A stretch of DNA of 64,000 nt, taken from the NCBI RefSeq assembly GCF_000817735.3, contig NZ_JTJC03000007.1, positions 1-64,000 of the forward strand, in the 5' to 3' direction. Positions 7,597 through 15,799 of the stretch are shown piece after piece (position 1 is the stretch's first letter; every line of letters starts with the position of its first letter). The DNA comes from Scytonema millei VB511283. Its GTDB lineage: Bacteria; Cyanobacteriota; Cyanobacteriia; Cyanobacteriales; Chroococcidiopsidaceae. A program made the translations under genes and the position numbers. The notes beneath the pieces were generated by a model that was not told the origin of the DNA, did not search any database, and saw nothing but the letters and a program-made list of their open reading frames with translations.

Positions 7597-8046
7597 ATGA
7601 AGAAGATTTGTTTAGATTTAGAGATTTACACCTATCAGATCGATTTTGTCGGTCATGTGAATAATTCTGTTTATCAGCAGTGGATGGAAATCGGACGAAC
7701 TAAGTTGTTAGAAGCGGTAGGAATGCCAATTCACGCGATCGCAGAACGCGGTTTTGTGCCTATATTGGTTCAAACAAATATTACTTACAAAAATCCTCTT
7801 TATTTAGGCGATCGCGTGCGCTTAGATTTATGGCTTTCCGAACTTAGAGCTGCATCTGCCATACTAGATTTTCGTTTTTTTAATGGTGATAATACGTTGG
7901 TAGCAGAAGCACAGCAAAAAGGACTATTCATCGATCGAGAAACTAAGCGTCCGCGTCGATTGCAAACGGAGGAGCGAGAATTATTTAGTCCTTATGTAGT
8001 TTCGGAATTTAGCGCTAATTCCAATCGAGAAACAGCAAGAGTTTAG
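7597..8046 (+). CDS. Acyl-CoA thioesterase, 4HBT/YbgC-like hotdog fold
   Basis: About 149 residues from ATG 7597, preceded by AAGGATAAG. The frame is open further upstream (from 7468), but that part is translated repeat DNA, so the internal start is chosen. The hallmark is YQIDFVGHVNNSVYQQWMEIGR, the hotdog thioesterase motif (D-x-x-G-H-V-N-N) with the catalytic Asp near residue 14. NITYKNPLYLGDRVRLD continues the fold. It should hydrolyse acyl-CoA or acyl-ACP thioesters; the substrate is unknown. It is divergent from the TetR regulator. Confidence 0.85.
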   Translation: MKKICLDLEIYTYQIDFVGHVNNSVYQQWMEIGRTKLLEAVGMPIHAIAERGFVPILVQTNITYKNPLYLGDRVRLDLWLSELRAASAILDFRFFNGDNTLVAEAQQKGLFIDRETKRPRRLQTEERELFSPYVVSEFSANSNRETARV

Positions 8047-8048
8047 CT

Positions 8049-8270
8049 TTATTTAGCTTCTGGCGAAACCTTGACTTCTGCACTATTTTGAGTTAAGTTG
8101 CCAGCACTATCTCTAGCGGTATAAGTAATCGTATAAATTCTCGGTTGTCCGATTTTAGATTTTGCTCTTAAAAAAACCCGTCCATCTAATTTAATCTCAA
8201 TATCTTCTGAGATTAAGCGATCGCCTAGAGCAAATTTATCCTTGAACCTATTAAGACTCGATCCCCAACC
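8049..8270 (-). pseudogene. C-terminal remnant of an Ig-like (HYR/bacterial Ig) domain protein
   Basis: The reverse frame ending at TAA 8049-8051 encodes about 65 residues with the late-strand pattern of an Ig-like repeat: RIYTITYTARDSAGN, then LTQNSAEVKVSPEAK. The frame runs upstream into a repeat hairpin (8261-8300) with no plausible start, so this looks like a gene truncated by a repeat or deletion. No function can be assigned. Confidence 0.45.
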
Positions 8271-8300
8271 TCCCTTTTTAAGGGGGGCTAGGGGGGATCT
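8261..8300. repeat. GATCCCC...GGGGATC inverted repeat
   Basis: Inverted arms ATCCCC/GGGGAT enclose a second inverted pair (CCTCCC / GGGGGG flanking TTTTTAA). It lies exactly at the 3' end of the lytic transglycosylase gene and may act as its terminator. Similar C/G-rich palindromes are common between cyanobacterial genes. Confidence 0.6.
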
Positions 8301-10491
8301 AATTACTTGCTACATCAATTGACATTGACGGATGTACATCAGAATATCTCGCAACTAATTGAGAAACTTGTGGGTTGTATAATCGCAGATAATTCCAATA
8401 ATTCCCAAATACTTGACGCACGTATCCTTGCGTTTCTCCAAAGGGAATAGATTCGACAAACTCATCAGGATCTTGAGTATTGAAACGCTTTAACCATTTT
8501 TCTACGTTGCTCCAACCAGCATTGTAACTTGCGATCGCCAACAACGAGTAATTATCAAATCGATTGTGAGTGTAATCCATATACCAGGTTCCTAGTTGAA
8601 TGTTGTCCTGGGGATTTTCCAAATTGTAATTAGACACGTTGATTTTTTCTGCTATATATTGAGCTGTACTAGGCATCACCTGCATTAATCCTACTGCTCC
8701 AGCAACAGATCGAATATTTGGTTCAAAACGTGATTCTTGACGAATTAAAGCCGTGACTAAAAGCGGATTGAGCTGATGTTGTTGCGCCCAGGCTTGAATT
8801 AATGGTAGGTAAGGAAAAGGATAACGCGCTTGCCAATAGCCTAGCTGTTTACTCAAATTTTGATACTCTGCTTTTTCTATGGGAAGATCTCTATCTTCTA
8901 GAGTAGAAATCTCATTAATTCCAATTAAGTTTTTCCCTTTCGCTAAATACATTAAACCATCAGTAAATTGTTCGGCTACGGTTGGTTTTTCAGGGTTGTT
9001 ATATTCTACCTGCCATAGCGCTAAAGCATCTGTATCTTGTCCTAGTTGATAGAGTTCTTTTAAAGCAGGAGAACCAGCAGGCGGGAGAACACGTTGAGGC
9101 GATAAAAATTCGGGATTTGTCTGACGTACGGTATTAAAACTACCCACATCCAAACCCAAAAGTGTAGCAGATCGCCAAGCATAATAAGATTGAGGAAACT
9201 TGCTCAAAACGGACTCAAAAGCAGTTTTGGCATCTTCATTTTTGCCTAATTTTTGCGCCCATTTCCCTACCCAAAAACCCGCTCTGGGTGCGAGAATACT
9301 TTCGGGATTACGTAGGGGAATAACTTCCGCCCATCTCGTTGCTGCTTGATAATCTTTTTTAGCGGCTTTTTCTTGTGCAGTTTGCCAGCGATATTCGGCT
9401 GCGGCTTCTGAATTGCCATATTTATCTAATAAGAATTGTCGGACTTTGACAGCAGATTGTTTGCTATTTAGGTTGTCAAGTAAATTCGCTTTTGCTACTA
9501 GTGCTTCCCCTGCTTGTTTGGGAAAACGATTGACAATTCGATCCAAATAAGCGATCGCTTCTGCTGGTTTGGAGATCCGCGCCAACCGCATCAGCGCCAT
9601 TCCAGATTCTTCTGCGTTGGGATATGCAGCTACTAGTTGTTTGTAAACAGAAATAGCTTCTGTTTGTTTGGTACTCAATTGCAATCCTCTGCCCCAGCGA
9701 TAAACGTTGCGGGAGGTACGAGGCGATTTGGCGTAGGCGACAGCAGCTTTACCATATTCTCGATTCTCCCAGTAAGCTTGGGCAACTGTTTGCCAATGTT
9801 GGGGTTTGAGTTGCGCCGCCGACTGACTGACTAAGCGATCTAAAACAGGGAGAATTTCCGGCTTCTGGTAGTCATATTGCGCCAAAAGTAACTGCAATCG
9901 CGGCTGCTGGGGATTTTGTTGCAGTAGCAAACGGGCAATTTCTAAACTGCGGGGATGGCTGGGAAATAAGGCGATCGCTTCTTGCCAATATTGCGGTTCG
10001 TTTTTTCCTAGTACGAATAAGGCTTCTGCGGCTACCGGACTTTTAGAATAGTGCTGGAGTAAGTCTTGCCAAGCGGCTTGAGTTCTTACCCGATCTCCCG
10101 TCAAAGAATACGCTTGGGCGCGTTTGAGGGCGATATGAGCCGCTAGTTCGGGATAATCTTTTTCTAAATCTTGCAAAACCGCGATCGCTTTGTCCCCTTG
10201 CCGTTGTATGATAAAGTCGCTCGCCAGAAGGTAACGAGCGCGGCTGCTGTCGCGAGAGTTAGGTTGTTGGGCGATCGCTTGTAATTGTGACGCTCTTTCA
10301 GTTGGAGAAAGCGGTACTAGCGATAACAATCCCGATCTTGCACTGTCTAAGCTATTTTTTCCTTGCGGTCTGAGCAGAGCAATGCCGTTTTCTCGATAGT
10401 TATTGTAGTTAGCAACTATTAGCGGTACGCCCAGTAGAGCAATAAATAAGCATACCCCAGCGGCAAAAGCATAAGATCGTCGCTGCAACAT
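8299..10491 (-). CDS. Lytic murein transglycosylase with TPR-type helical domain
   Basis: A 730-residue exported enzyme that cleaves peptidoglycan glycan strands to 1,6-anhydro products. An N-terminal hydrophobic segment (about 8-27) acts as signal or anchor. Residues about 60-540 are tandem helical TPR/Slt U-domain repeats. The C-terminal SLT catalytic domain (about 560-690) carries the catalytic Glu in ALIRQESRFEP, followed by GAVGLMQVMPSTA and SYNAGWSNVEKWL, all hallmarks of Slt70-like enzymes. It is a single-gene unit; the 3' end abuts the 8261-8300 hairpin. Confidence 0.92.
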   Translation of the reverse strand: MLQRRSYAFAAGVCLFIALLGVPLIVANYNNYRENGIALLRPQGKNSLDSARSGLLSLVPLSPTERASQLQAIAQQPNSRDSSRARYLLASDFIIQRQGDKAIAVLQDLEKDYPELAAHIALKRAQAYSLTGDRVRTQAAWQDLLQHYSKSPVAAEALFVLGKNEPQYWQEAIALFPSHPRSLEIARLLLQQNPQQPRLQLLLAQYDYQKPEILPVLDRLVSQSAAQLKPQHWQTVAQAYWENREYGKAAVAYAKSPRTSRNVYRWGRGLQLSTKQTEAISVYKQLVAAYPNAEESGMALMRLARISKPAEAIAYLDRIVNRFPKQAGEALVAKANLLDNLNSKQSAVKVRQFLLDKYGNSEAAAEYRWQTAQEKAAKKDYQAATRWAEVIPLRNPESILAPRAGFWVGKWAQKLGKNEDAKTAFESVLSKFPQSYYAWRSATLLGLDVGSFNTVRQTNPEFLSPQRVLPPAGSPALKELYQLGQDTDALALWQVEYNNPEKPTVAEQFTDGLMYLAKGKNLIGINEISTLEDRDLPIEKAEYQNLSKQLGYWQARYPFPYLPLIQAWAQQHQLNPLLVTALIRQESRFEPNIRSVAGAVGLMQVMPSTAQYIAEKINVSNYNLENPQDNIQLGTWYMDYTHNRFDNYSLLAIASYNAGWSNVEKWLKRFNTQDPDEFVESIPFGETQGYVRQVFGNYWNYLRLYNPQVSQLVARYSDVHPSMSIDVASN

Positions 10492-10597
10492 AAAGATTAA
10501 GTTTAGTTAACCTGAACTTTAGATTAAATCTCTGCCAATCTAGCATTCCCAATTGGCAACTGGCTGCTGCGATCGCTTTTAATTTTTCTGAAAAACA

Positions 10598-10623
10598 GGG
10601 AGTCGGGAGTCGGGAGTCGGGGG
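10598..10623. repeat. GGGAGTC heptamer array
   Basis: Three and a half units of GGGAGTC lie between the lytic transglycosylase promoter side and the decayed ATP-grasp gene. Confidence 0.8.
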
Positions 10624-10632
10624 AACAAATTA

Positions 10633-10989
10633 TTAGTAAGTAGTATGTCGCAGTACCTCTAAAACTTCAACAGGATCGCATTCGTACAATCCTGCGCCCC
10701 ATGCTGCATTCTGTTCTACTACTGCCCATCCTCTTCCCTGAATTACACCTATATCGATCGCTGTTGCCGTTTGCAGTTCCACTCGTTCATCTGAAAGCAA
10801 TTTTGCCACAAACTCTCGTAGTTCATGCGCCTCTTCCTAAAGACACAGGATTGGTTCTACAACCGATTGCAATTCCTCAGAAACTCGCCAATTCGTTAAC
10901 CGTTCAACTTGCCAACCAAGCTGATTAGCTGCCCGCCACAAAGCTTGCGTGTCTGTCGTGTAACGTGGAGCTAGAATCAGCGTTGGCAT
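10633..10989 (-). pseudogene. Internally deleted ATP-grasp domain protein gene
   Basis: The reverse strand from ATG 10987-10989 reads MPTLILAPRYTTDTQALWRA, then QLGWQVERLTNWRVSEEL, and meets TAG about 50 codons in. The same frame then resumes with the end of an ATP-grasp protein (IDIGVIQGRGWAVVEQNAA, WGAGLYECDP) and stops at 10633-10635. The central ATP-grasp core, which should be well over 100 residues, is missing. I read this as an internal deletion plus stop. The start lies 3 bases after the comB stop, so the gene was once the second gene of a comB operon. Confidence 0.7.
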
Positions 10990-10992
10990 CAA

Positions 10993-11727
10993 TTACAACT
11001 TGACTAAAACCCCAGGTTCTTTTTGAATCGGAACTACATTTAATATATCGGTCTGAGAGCAGTATTTCAGATCTTCGTGACAGTCTAGGCGCAACAACCG
11101 CTTACCGTGACTGGCTTGGTGCATTAGATCCAATAGCTTATTCTGCCATTGACTGAATAGCGCGATCGCGTCGATAACCTCGTCGTTACCAGCAATTTCT
11201 TCGATTGGTAAGCTAGTCTTCTCCCATAAACTATGGGCGATCGCTCCCGCACAAACTGTATCCTCTAATGAAAAACTGCCTTCCCAACCCGAACCGACAA
11301 TCCAGACTGTTTCTGGTTGTTTTTCTAATACGTACTTTACTACTGCTGCCCGATTGATCAAAGCTGCTGCCATTACAGTTGGGGCATTTTCGATCTTTTG
11401 TAGGGCGCGAGTCCCATTTGTTGTACTAATAAATAATCGTCTACCTTCAACTTTTTCTGGGGTGCAGTCGAGGGGAGAATTGCCCATGTCAAAGCCTGCA
11501 ACTTTTCCCCCGCCTCGTTCTCCTGCCCGCAGTCGTTTTTCTGGCGACCATTTATCGCTGACGTGCATGAGTTGTTCTAGATCGCTAAATACTTGAACGG
11601 CTTCGCCACCAGCGGCTAGGACAGTTGCTATTGTAGACGTGGCTCTGAGTACGTCTACGGCGATCGCACAATCTGGGTTGCAGTCTCCAGGTACTAGTTC
11701 TGGAGTGTGATAGACGTATAGCTTCAC
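10993..11727 (-). CDS. comB: Probable 2-phosphosulfolactate phosphatase (ComB family)
   Basis: A 244-residue protein of the ComB family, which in archaea dephosphorylates 2-phosphosulfolactate in coenzyme M synthesis. In cyanobacteria the substrate is unclear. Recognisable blocks are [21 protein letters not shown] (about 21-41), [19 protein letters not shown] (about 67-85), [10 protein letters not shown] and [20 protein letters not shown]. The length is typical of the family. The degraded ATP-grasp ORF follows directly on the same strand. Confidence 0.85.
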   Translation of the reverse strand: MKLYVYHTPELVPGDCNPDCAIAVDVLRATSTIATVLAAGGEAVQVFSDLEQLMHVSDKWSPEKRLRAGERGGGKVAGFDMGNSPLDCTPEKVEGRRLFISTTNGTRALQKIENAPTVMAAALINRAAVVKYVLEKQPETVWIVGSGWEGSFSLEDTVCAGAIAHSLWEKTSLPIEEIAGNDEVIDAIALFSQWQNKLLDLMHQASHGKRLLRLDCHEDLKYCSQTDILNVVPIQKEPGVLVKL

Positions 11728-11951
11728 GGGGGAGCGCCCTATAATTTTAAATTTAATTCAAACTTCCGCAATCTTACCAAAGATTGTTTAATAATTATCT
11801 TTGATTTTGGTGCTTGCTAAGTTTGAATGAGAAGGGCGATCGCATAACAATTTTTTGCTGCACAAGTGCTAGATCTAGCCTTAGCTTTCAACTACAAGCT
11901 GTGATGTCTTTTGTACTATTCAAAAATTTCAATACTTACGATTATAAATTT

Positions 11952-12302
11952 CTATAGATAGATCGAATCTGTAGTGTCCTGAATTATCTCTGTAGCAGGA
12001 TGCCACAAGTATTCTCGTAGATTCACTTTTCCATCTGAGTTGAATTTTATTCCTTCTTGTTCTAATAGTGATTTTTGCATGTGGTCTGCACCATGTCGCA
12101 GAGGTGAATAGGAAATTTCACCTTTGGCATTAATCACTCGTTGCCAGGGAATATCGGAGTTTTTATCTACGCGATAAAGAGCATAGCCGACTAGACGAGC
12201 TTTACCATAGAGATTTGCTAAGTCTGCTATCTGTCCGTAGGTGGCTACTTTTCCTCTCGGAATTTGGCGCACTATGTTGTAGATGGTTTTGTAGGTAGAC
12301 AT
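11952..12302 (-). CDS. Alkyltransferase-like (ATL) DNA-binding protein
   Basis: A 116-residue member of the MGMT/Ogt fold. It has the N-terminal VRQIPRGKVATYGQIADLA recognition helix and the Arg-finger region. The active-site motif reads PWQRVIN where a real O6-alkylguanine transferase has PCHRV: Trp replaces the acceptor Cys. ATL proteins bind O6-alkylguanine lesions and pass them to nucleotide excision repair without removing the alkyl group. It is a single gene on the same strand as comB, separated by about 220 bases with no recognisable signal. Confidence 0.85.
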   Translation of the reverse strand: MSTYKTIYNIVRQIPRGKVATYGQIADLANLYGKARLVGYALYRVDKNSDIPWQRVINAKGEISYSPLRHGADHMQKSLLEQEGIKFNSDGKVNLREYLWHPATEIIQDTTDSIYL

Positions 12303-12308
12303 TATAAT

Positions 12309-12360
12309 CAGTTATCAGTTATCAGTTGACAGTTAACCGTCAGCCGTCAGCCGTCAACCC
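12309..12360. repeat. Mixed heptamer array (CAGTTAT, CAGTTGA, CCGTCAG)
   Basis: Consecutive heptamers CAGTTAT, CAGTTGA, CAGTTAA and CCGTCAG run without interruption between the ATL gene and the GH5-like gene. Units change by one or two bases along the array. Confidence 0.75.
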
Positions 12361-12385
12361 ATTACCAACTACCAGTTCCTAACAT

Positions 12386-13741
12386 CTATCGAGGAAAAAT
12401 TTCAGTTATTTGATTTAAATTCATGCCATAAAACTCATCGCGGTGTGTTATCCCTGCTAATTCCCACAAAAATACGCCTTTTGCTCCTAATGTAAAAGCC
12501 TGTTCTGCCCAGTTTCGATAAATTGGCATTCGTTCTTTTTGTAATACAGTAGCTGGAAGAGGAGAACGATCTGTCTCTGATTGACCGCGACACCAGCCCA
12601 TTTCTCCTATGTACCAAGGTTTATTACCAAATACAGAAGCGCGAGATTTTATCCATTCTTCCCCCATTTTGATGTAACTTTCTGGAGTTTGAGGTTTATC
12701 TGGTTGTAGTAAATAATCCCAATCACGGCGATCGCGAAATTGTCTACCACAGTCGTTAGGTTTACTAAGTTCTACTAATTCGTGGGTATACATGTGAATA
12801 CTTCCCATTGACAAAGCACTATTCGGTGCAAAGAGATTTGTTTTAAAATCGATTCCTTCGTAGTACTGACTTTCGTTTTTGAGGTAACTTAGTTGCAGCT
12901 CCACAGGAGAGTTTAACCAGCCTTCTTCACCTGTAGTAATATTAGTTTTTGGTAATTTTGTTTTGATAAACCTAGCTTGGCGATTTAACCAGTTAGCAAC
13001 TATTTGATAAGAGTATAAATTGCCTGGAACTTTTTTATCCTCTATACTGTAACGATTTTTTCCCCGTGGTTCATTCATAATATCGAGGATTGCTACTTGA
13101 GAATATTTTCGACAAACTTGAAGTACGGGTTGAATGTGAGTTTGAAATAATTCTTCAATTGCTGGACTTGTATAAAAATCAAGGCTGTATTTCAAATAGT
13201 ACTCTTCATCTTTGCGGTTGCAATAAGCGTTAAACCATTCTTCTCGATCGATTTTGTTTACCCATTCTAAATATCTAAGAATACCACCGTACTCGATCCA
13301 GTAGTTAGCCAAAACAGGCACGAGATAAAATTTCATTTCGGCTAATGACTGCATCATTGCGTCTAAAACCTCTAGCACTCGACGATCCATTTGCTCGGCT
13401 GTAGTCCACAATATGGCATCAAAATGAAACGGTCGGTTTGCTTTCTGCACGAGCGTTGAAGGGTAGTTATTACCAGCAAGAAACCGAATTGCATTAATTT
13501 TACTGCGATCGCGTAATCTCGCTAATCCCAGTTCATCTTGCAGGTATTTGCGGATAGTTTGACGTAGATTAGCTTGAGGATTTTCCTTGGCTTTCCGATA
13601 GCTTTCTGTCAAGAGATAGAAAGTATTAATCCCATATAAAGGTTCGGAAACCGCACTGTTAGCAGGAAGTAAATGAGTGGCGATCGCTCCCATCGCTGCA
13701 TACGATCCAGATTGAATTAATTGCCTTCTAGTTAGATTCAT
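12386..13741 (-). CDS. Tat-exported glycoside hydrolase, GH5-like (cellulase/mannanase clan)
   Basis: About 451 residues from ATG 13741. The earlier TTG at 13759 lies in heptamer repeat DNA and is rejected. The protein starts MNLTRRQLIQSG, a twin-arginine signal, with a likely cleavage site near residue 30 (PANSAVS). The body is a TIM-barrel hydrolase: acid/base Glu about E224 in LDIMNEPRG, and nucleophile Glu about E380 in WYIGEMGW. It should cut a beta-1,4-glycan outside the cytoplasm. It is the last gene of the leftward operon. With the cellulose-synthase-like genes across the divergent gap, a role in trimming or releasing the polymer is likely but inferred. Confidence 0.8.
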   Translation of the reverse strand: MNLTRRQLIQSGSYAAMGAIATHLLPANSAVSEPLYGINTFYLLTESYRKAKENPQANLRQTIRKYLQDELGLARLRDRSKINAIRFLAGNNYPSTLVQKANRPFHFDAILWTTAEQMDRRVLEVLDAMMQSLAEMKFYLVPVLANYWIEYGGILRYLEWVNKIDREEWFNAYCNRKDEEYYLKYSLDFYTSPAIEELFQTHIQPVLQVCRKYSQVAILDIMNEPRGKNRYSIEDKKVPGNLYSYQIVANWLNRQARFIKTKLPKTNITTGEEGWLNSPVELQLSYLKNESQYYEGIDFKTNLFAPNSALSMGSIHMYTHELVELSKPNDCGRQFRDRRDWDYLLQPDKPQTPESYIKMGEEWIKSRASVFGNKPWYIGEMGWCRGQSETDRSPLPATVLQKERMPIYRNWAEQAFTLGAKGVFLWELAGITHRDEFYGMNLNQITEIFPR

Positions 13742-13904
13742 ATAAAAGTCAAAAGTCAAAAACTCAAAGTTAAAATAATCTGAATTAGAGGATCGTGTTC
13801 GCTAGCTTAATTTCATCAGCGTTTGCTCCACCAGACTTAATTTAACTGTTTGCGGCATCAATACGATAAAGTTTTGACTTTTGACTTTCAACTTTTGACT
13901 TTCT

Positions 13905-14729
13905 TCACGGTGATTTCGGTTCTGTAGGGGGCGCAGGTGTTTCTGATTCTGCCTTTTTCCCAGATCCGAATGTATACCAAATTTGAGCTTCAAAACTGCC
14001 ACCAAATTCAGTTAAGTTTTTAAAACCACCTACAGACAAAGTTAAATTGTCATTCGCACCCCAACGCATCTGTCCGCCGATTTTGGAAAAATCTTCGTTA
14101 TCTGATTCTCGCAAGCGGTAAATCCCGTAAAATTGCGTTGCGAGGGCAAACCGACGCAAGATATCGACGCTGAGTTCTCCAGTGAGACGCAACTCATCGC
14201 TAGACGCACCGAAATAATCGCGATAGCCGACTTCTACAGTTCCATAACCAAAACGCTGTTTGCCAACTTGAAAACCTCGGCTAACGGGTAAACTCACTTC
14301 TACGCCAACATCTTGATTCCCCGCACCGGAGGGATCGTCGTCAGCATCGTAACCTAAAGGCAAGATAATATTAGCTTGTAAGGCTGTTGCCCAGTAGGGA
14401 TCGCGGTTGAAGCGCCAGCGAATACCAGTTTCTTGAGGTGCAAAGCCTGAATTTTCATCTCCGCCTCTGTCGTCATTTTTCGACCAAGCAAAGGGTGATT
14501 TGAAAATAAAGGTCAAATTGTCTTGTAAACCATGTTCTAGATAAAACTGAATTTCTTGTTTGTGAAAAGTGTCGGTATCGAAATTGCTATAGCTGAGGGA
14601 AGTGAAGTTGAAGTTTTTTGGTTGAGTAAATCCCCCTGCTAAACTTGGCAATGTGTCTGCGATCGCGCATACTCCGCTGAGTAACACTGTAGCGATCGCT
14701 CCTTTGAGGTGCTTTACCCTAAAGCCCAT
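13905..14729 (-). CDS. Outer-membrane beta-barrel protein of the exopolysaccharide cluster
   Basis: A 274-residue protein. It has a signal peptide (about 1-31, ending PSLAGG) and then alternating amphipathic strands rich in Tyr, Trp and Phe, such as EIQFYLEHGLQDNLTFIFKS, YGTVEVGYRDYFGA and SVGGFKNLTEFGGSF. The last strand ends QIWYTF, followed by a Pro-rich tail (PAPPTEPKSP) after the expected terminal aromatic residue. It resembles general transport-type barrels (COG4313-like). It overlaps the upstream gene by 16 bases, so the two are coupled. By position it is a candidate export pore for the polymer. Confidence 0.7.
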   Translation of the reverse strand: MGFRVKHLKGAIATVLLSGVCAIADTLPSLAGGFTQPKNFNFTSLSYSNFDTDTFHKQEIQFYLEHGLQDNLTFIFKSPFAWSKNDDRGGDENSGFAPQETGIRWRFNRDPYWATALQANIILPLGYDADDDPSGAGNQDVGVEVSLPVSRGFQVGKQRFGYGTVEVGYRDYFGASSDELRLTGELSVDILRRFALATQFYGIYRLRESDNEDFSKIGGQMRWGANDNLTLSVGGFKNLTEFGGSFEAQIWYTFGSGKKAESETPAPPTEPKSP

Positions 14730-15799
14730 TCTCCCTCCTGTATGACTCCTTTAAAAGTCTTTGCGGCATCTAGGGCATTATAGGGATTATTCTTGTACAA
14801 ACCGTAGTGCATTAAAGAAAACTTATCTAGTCCCATGTCAGAAACCGTTTTTAACCAACTCGGTTGTGCCATGATCGCAAAGTCTCGCGTCACTGTATCG
14901 GCACGACCCCCATTGGGATGAAACTCTTTAATGGAAGGCTCGTAGTGCGACACCATCAAGGATTTGCGGTATTTGGAAAAAACTTCGCAACACTGGCGAA
15001 TTTGTTCGGGATTACCTGGGTCGGGACGCTGAATTTCTGGGTTAAATTCCCCTGCTGGTCTGGGTCGCATCGATTGAAAGGCAACGCCATCCATTTGCTG
15101 CATCATCTGGGCAAAAGGAGGAATCATGCTTCTACCGCTACCCTTACCAGGAAAATCAAACGTCACAATCCATCCACCCCAACTGGGAGCTACCCAAGCA
15201 CTAGGCAACTGACGTTTAATAACTGCCCTCGCCTGCAAAAGATTTTGCATCAGTTTTTGGTAGTATTTTTCGGTTTGGGAGTTATAGGTATCTGCGGGTT
15301 TGCGCCAGTAGGAGAATTCAGTTGCTAGCGTCCAGTAGGTTTGTCTGCCTTTAGGATTGGCTTTGCGAATGTATCCAGCCAATTCTTCCAAGTCTTCTAA
15401 GTATTGCTGGGAGATGTGATAGTCTCCCGTAGGTAGTTTAGTATCATCTTCCCAGGTAATGACTTGCAAACTGTAACCAGCAGAAAACCAAGCTGATAGC
15501 AACCCTTGACGATGCCAAATTCGCCAGAAACTCAAATCGCCTTGTTTCCCGTTAACACAGTTGAGCCACCCAGTCAGAAAATCGGGCGACCAAGCTTGAA
15601 CTAGTTCTCGCACGGCGGGGTTTGCTTTAATCTCTCCTATGAGTTGAGCCGGATCTGCTCCAACACCAAGATGCCAACGGGTAGGGTTGCCTGCCTGCAA
15701 TACTGGCTCTTTGCCAGCAAAACGGCGATCGCAAAATGTTAGCAGCATCGAAGTGGCAAACAAACCTTGCAAATATTGACGACGAGAATAGCGGTTCAT
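14714..15799 (-). CDS. Tat-exported glycosidase-like protein (probable TIM barrel)
   Basis: A 361-residue protein starting MNRYSRRQYLQGLFATSMLL, a twin-arginine signal. The mature part contains LGVGADPAQLIGEIKANP, a WTLATEFSYWRKPADTY segment with a possible catalytic Glu, WVAPSWGGWIVTFDF, and VSHYEPSIKEFHPNGG with another acidic residue. The pattern suggests a (beta/alpha)8 glycoside hydrolase, but I cannot name the family. It overlaps the membrane protein upstream by 4 bases (ATGA) and the barrel gene downstream by 16 bases, so the four leftward genes form one operon. Confidence 0.65.
   Translation of the reverse strand: MNRYSRRQYLQGLFATSMLLTFCDRRFAGKEPVLQAGNPTRWHLGVGADPAQLIGEIKANPAVRELVQAWSPDFLTGWLNCVNGKQGDLSFWRIWHRQGLLSAWFSAGYSLQVITWEDDTKLPTGDYHISQQYLEDLEELAGYIRKANPKGRQTYWTLATEFSYWRKPADTYNSQTEKYYQKLMQNLLQARAVIKRQLPSAWVAPSWGGWIVTFDFPGKGSGRSMIPPFAQMMQQMDGVAFQSMRPRPAGEFNPEIQRPDPGNPEQIRQCCEVFSKYRKSLMVSHYEPSIKEFHPNGGRADTVTRDFAIMAQPSWLKTVSDMGLDKFSLMHYGLYKNNPYNALDAAKTFKGVIQEGEWALG

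Noticed and set aside
10701-10928. 75-aa forward ORF
   Set aside because: Lies antisense to the decayed ATP-grasp gene, whose reverse frame shows clear protein similarity.
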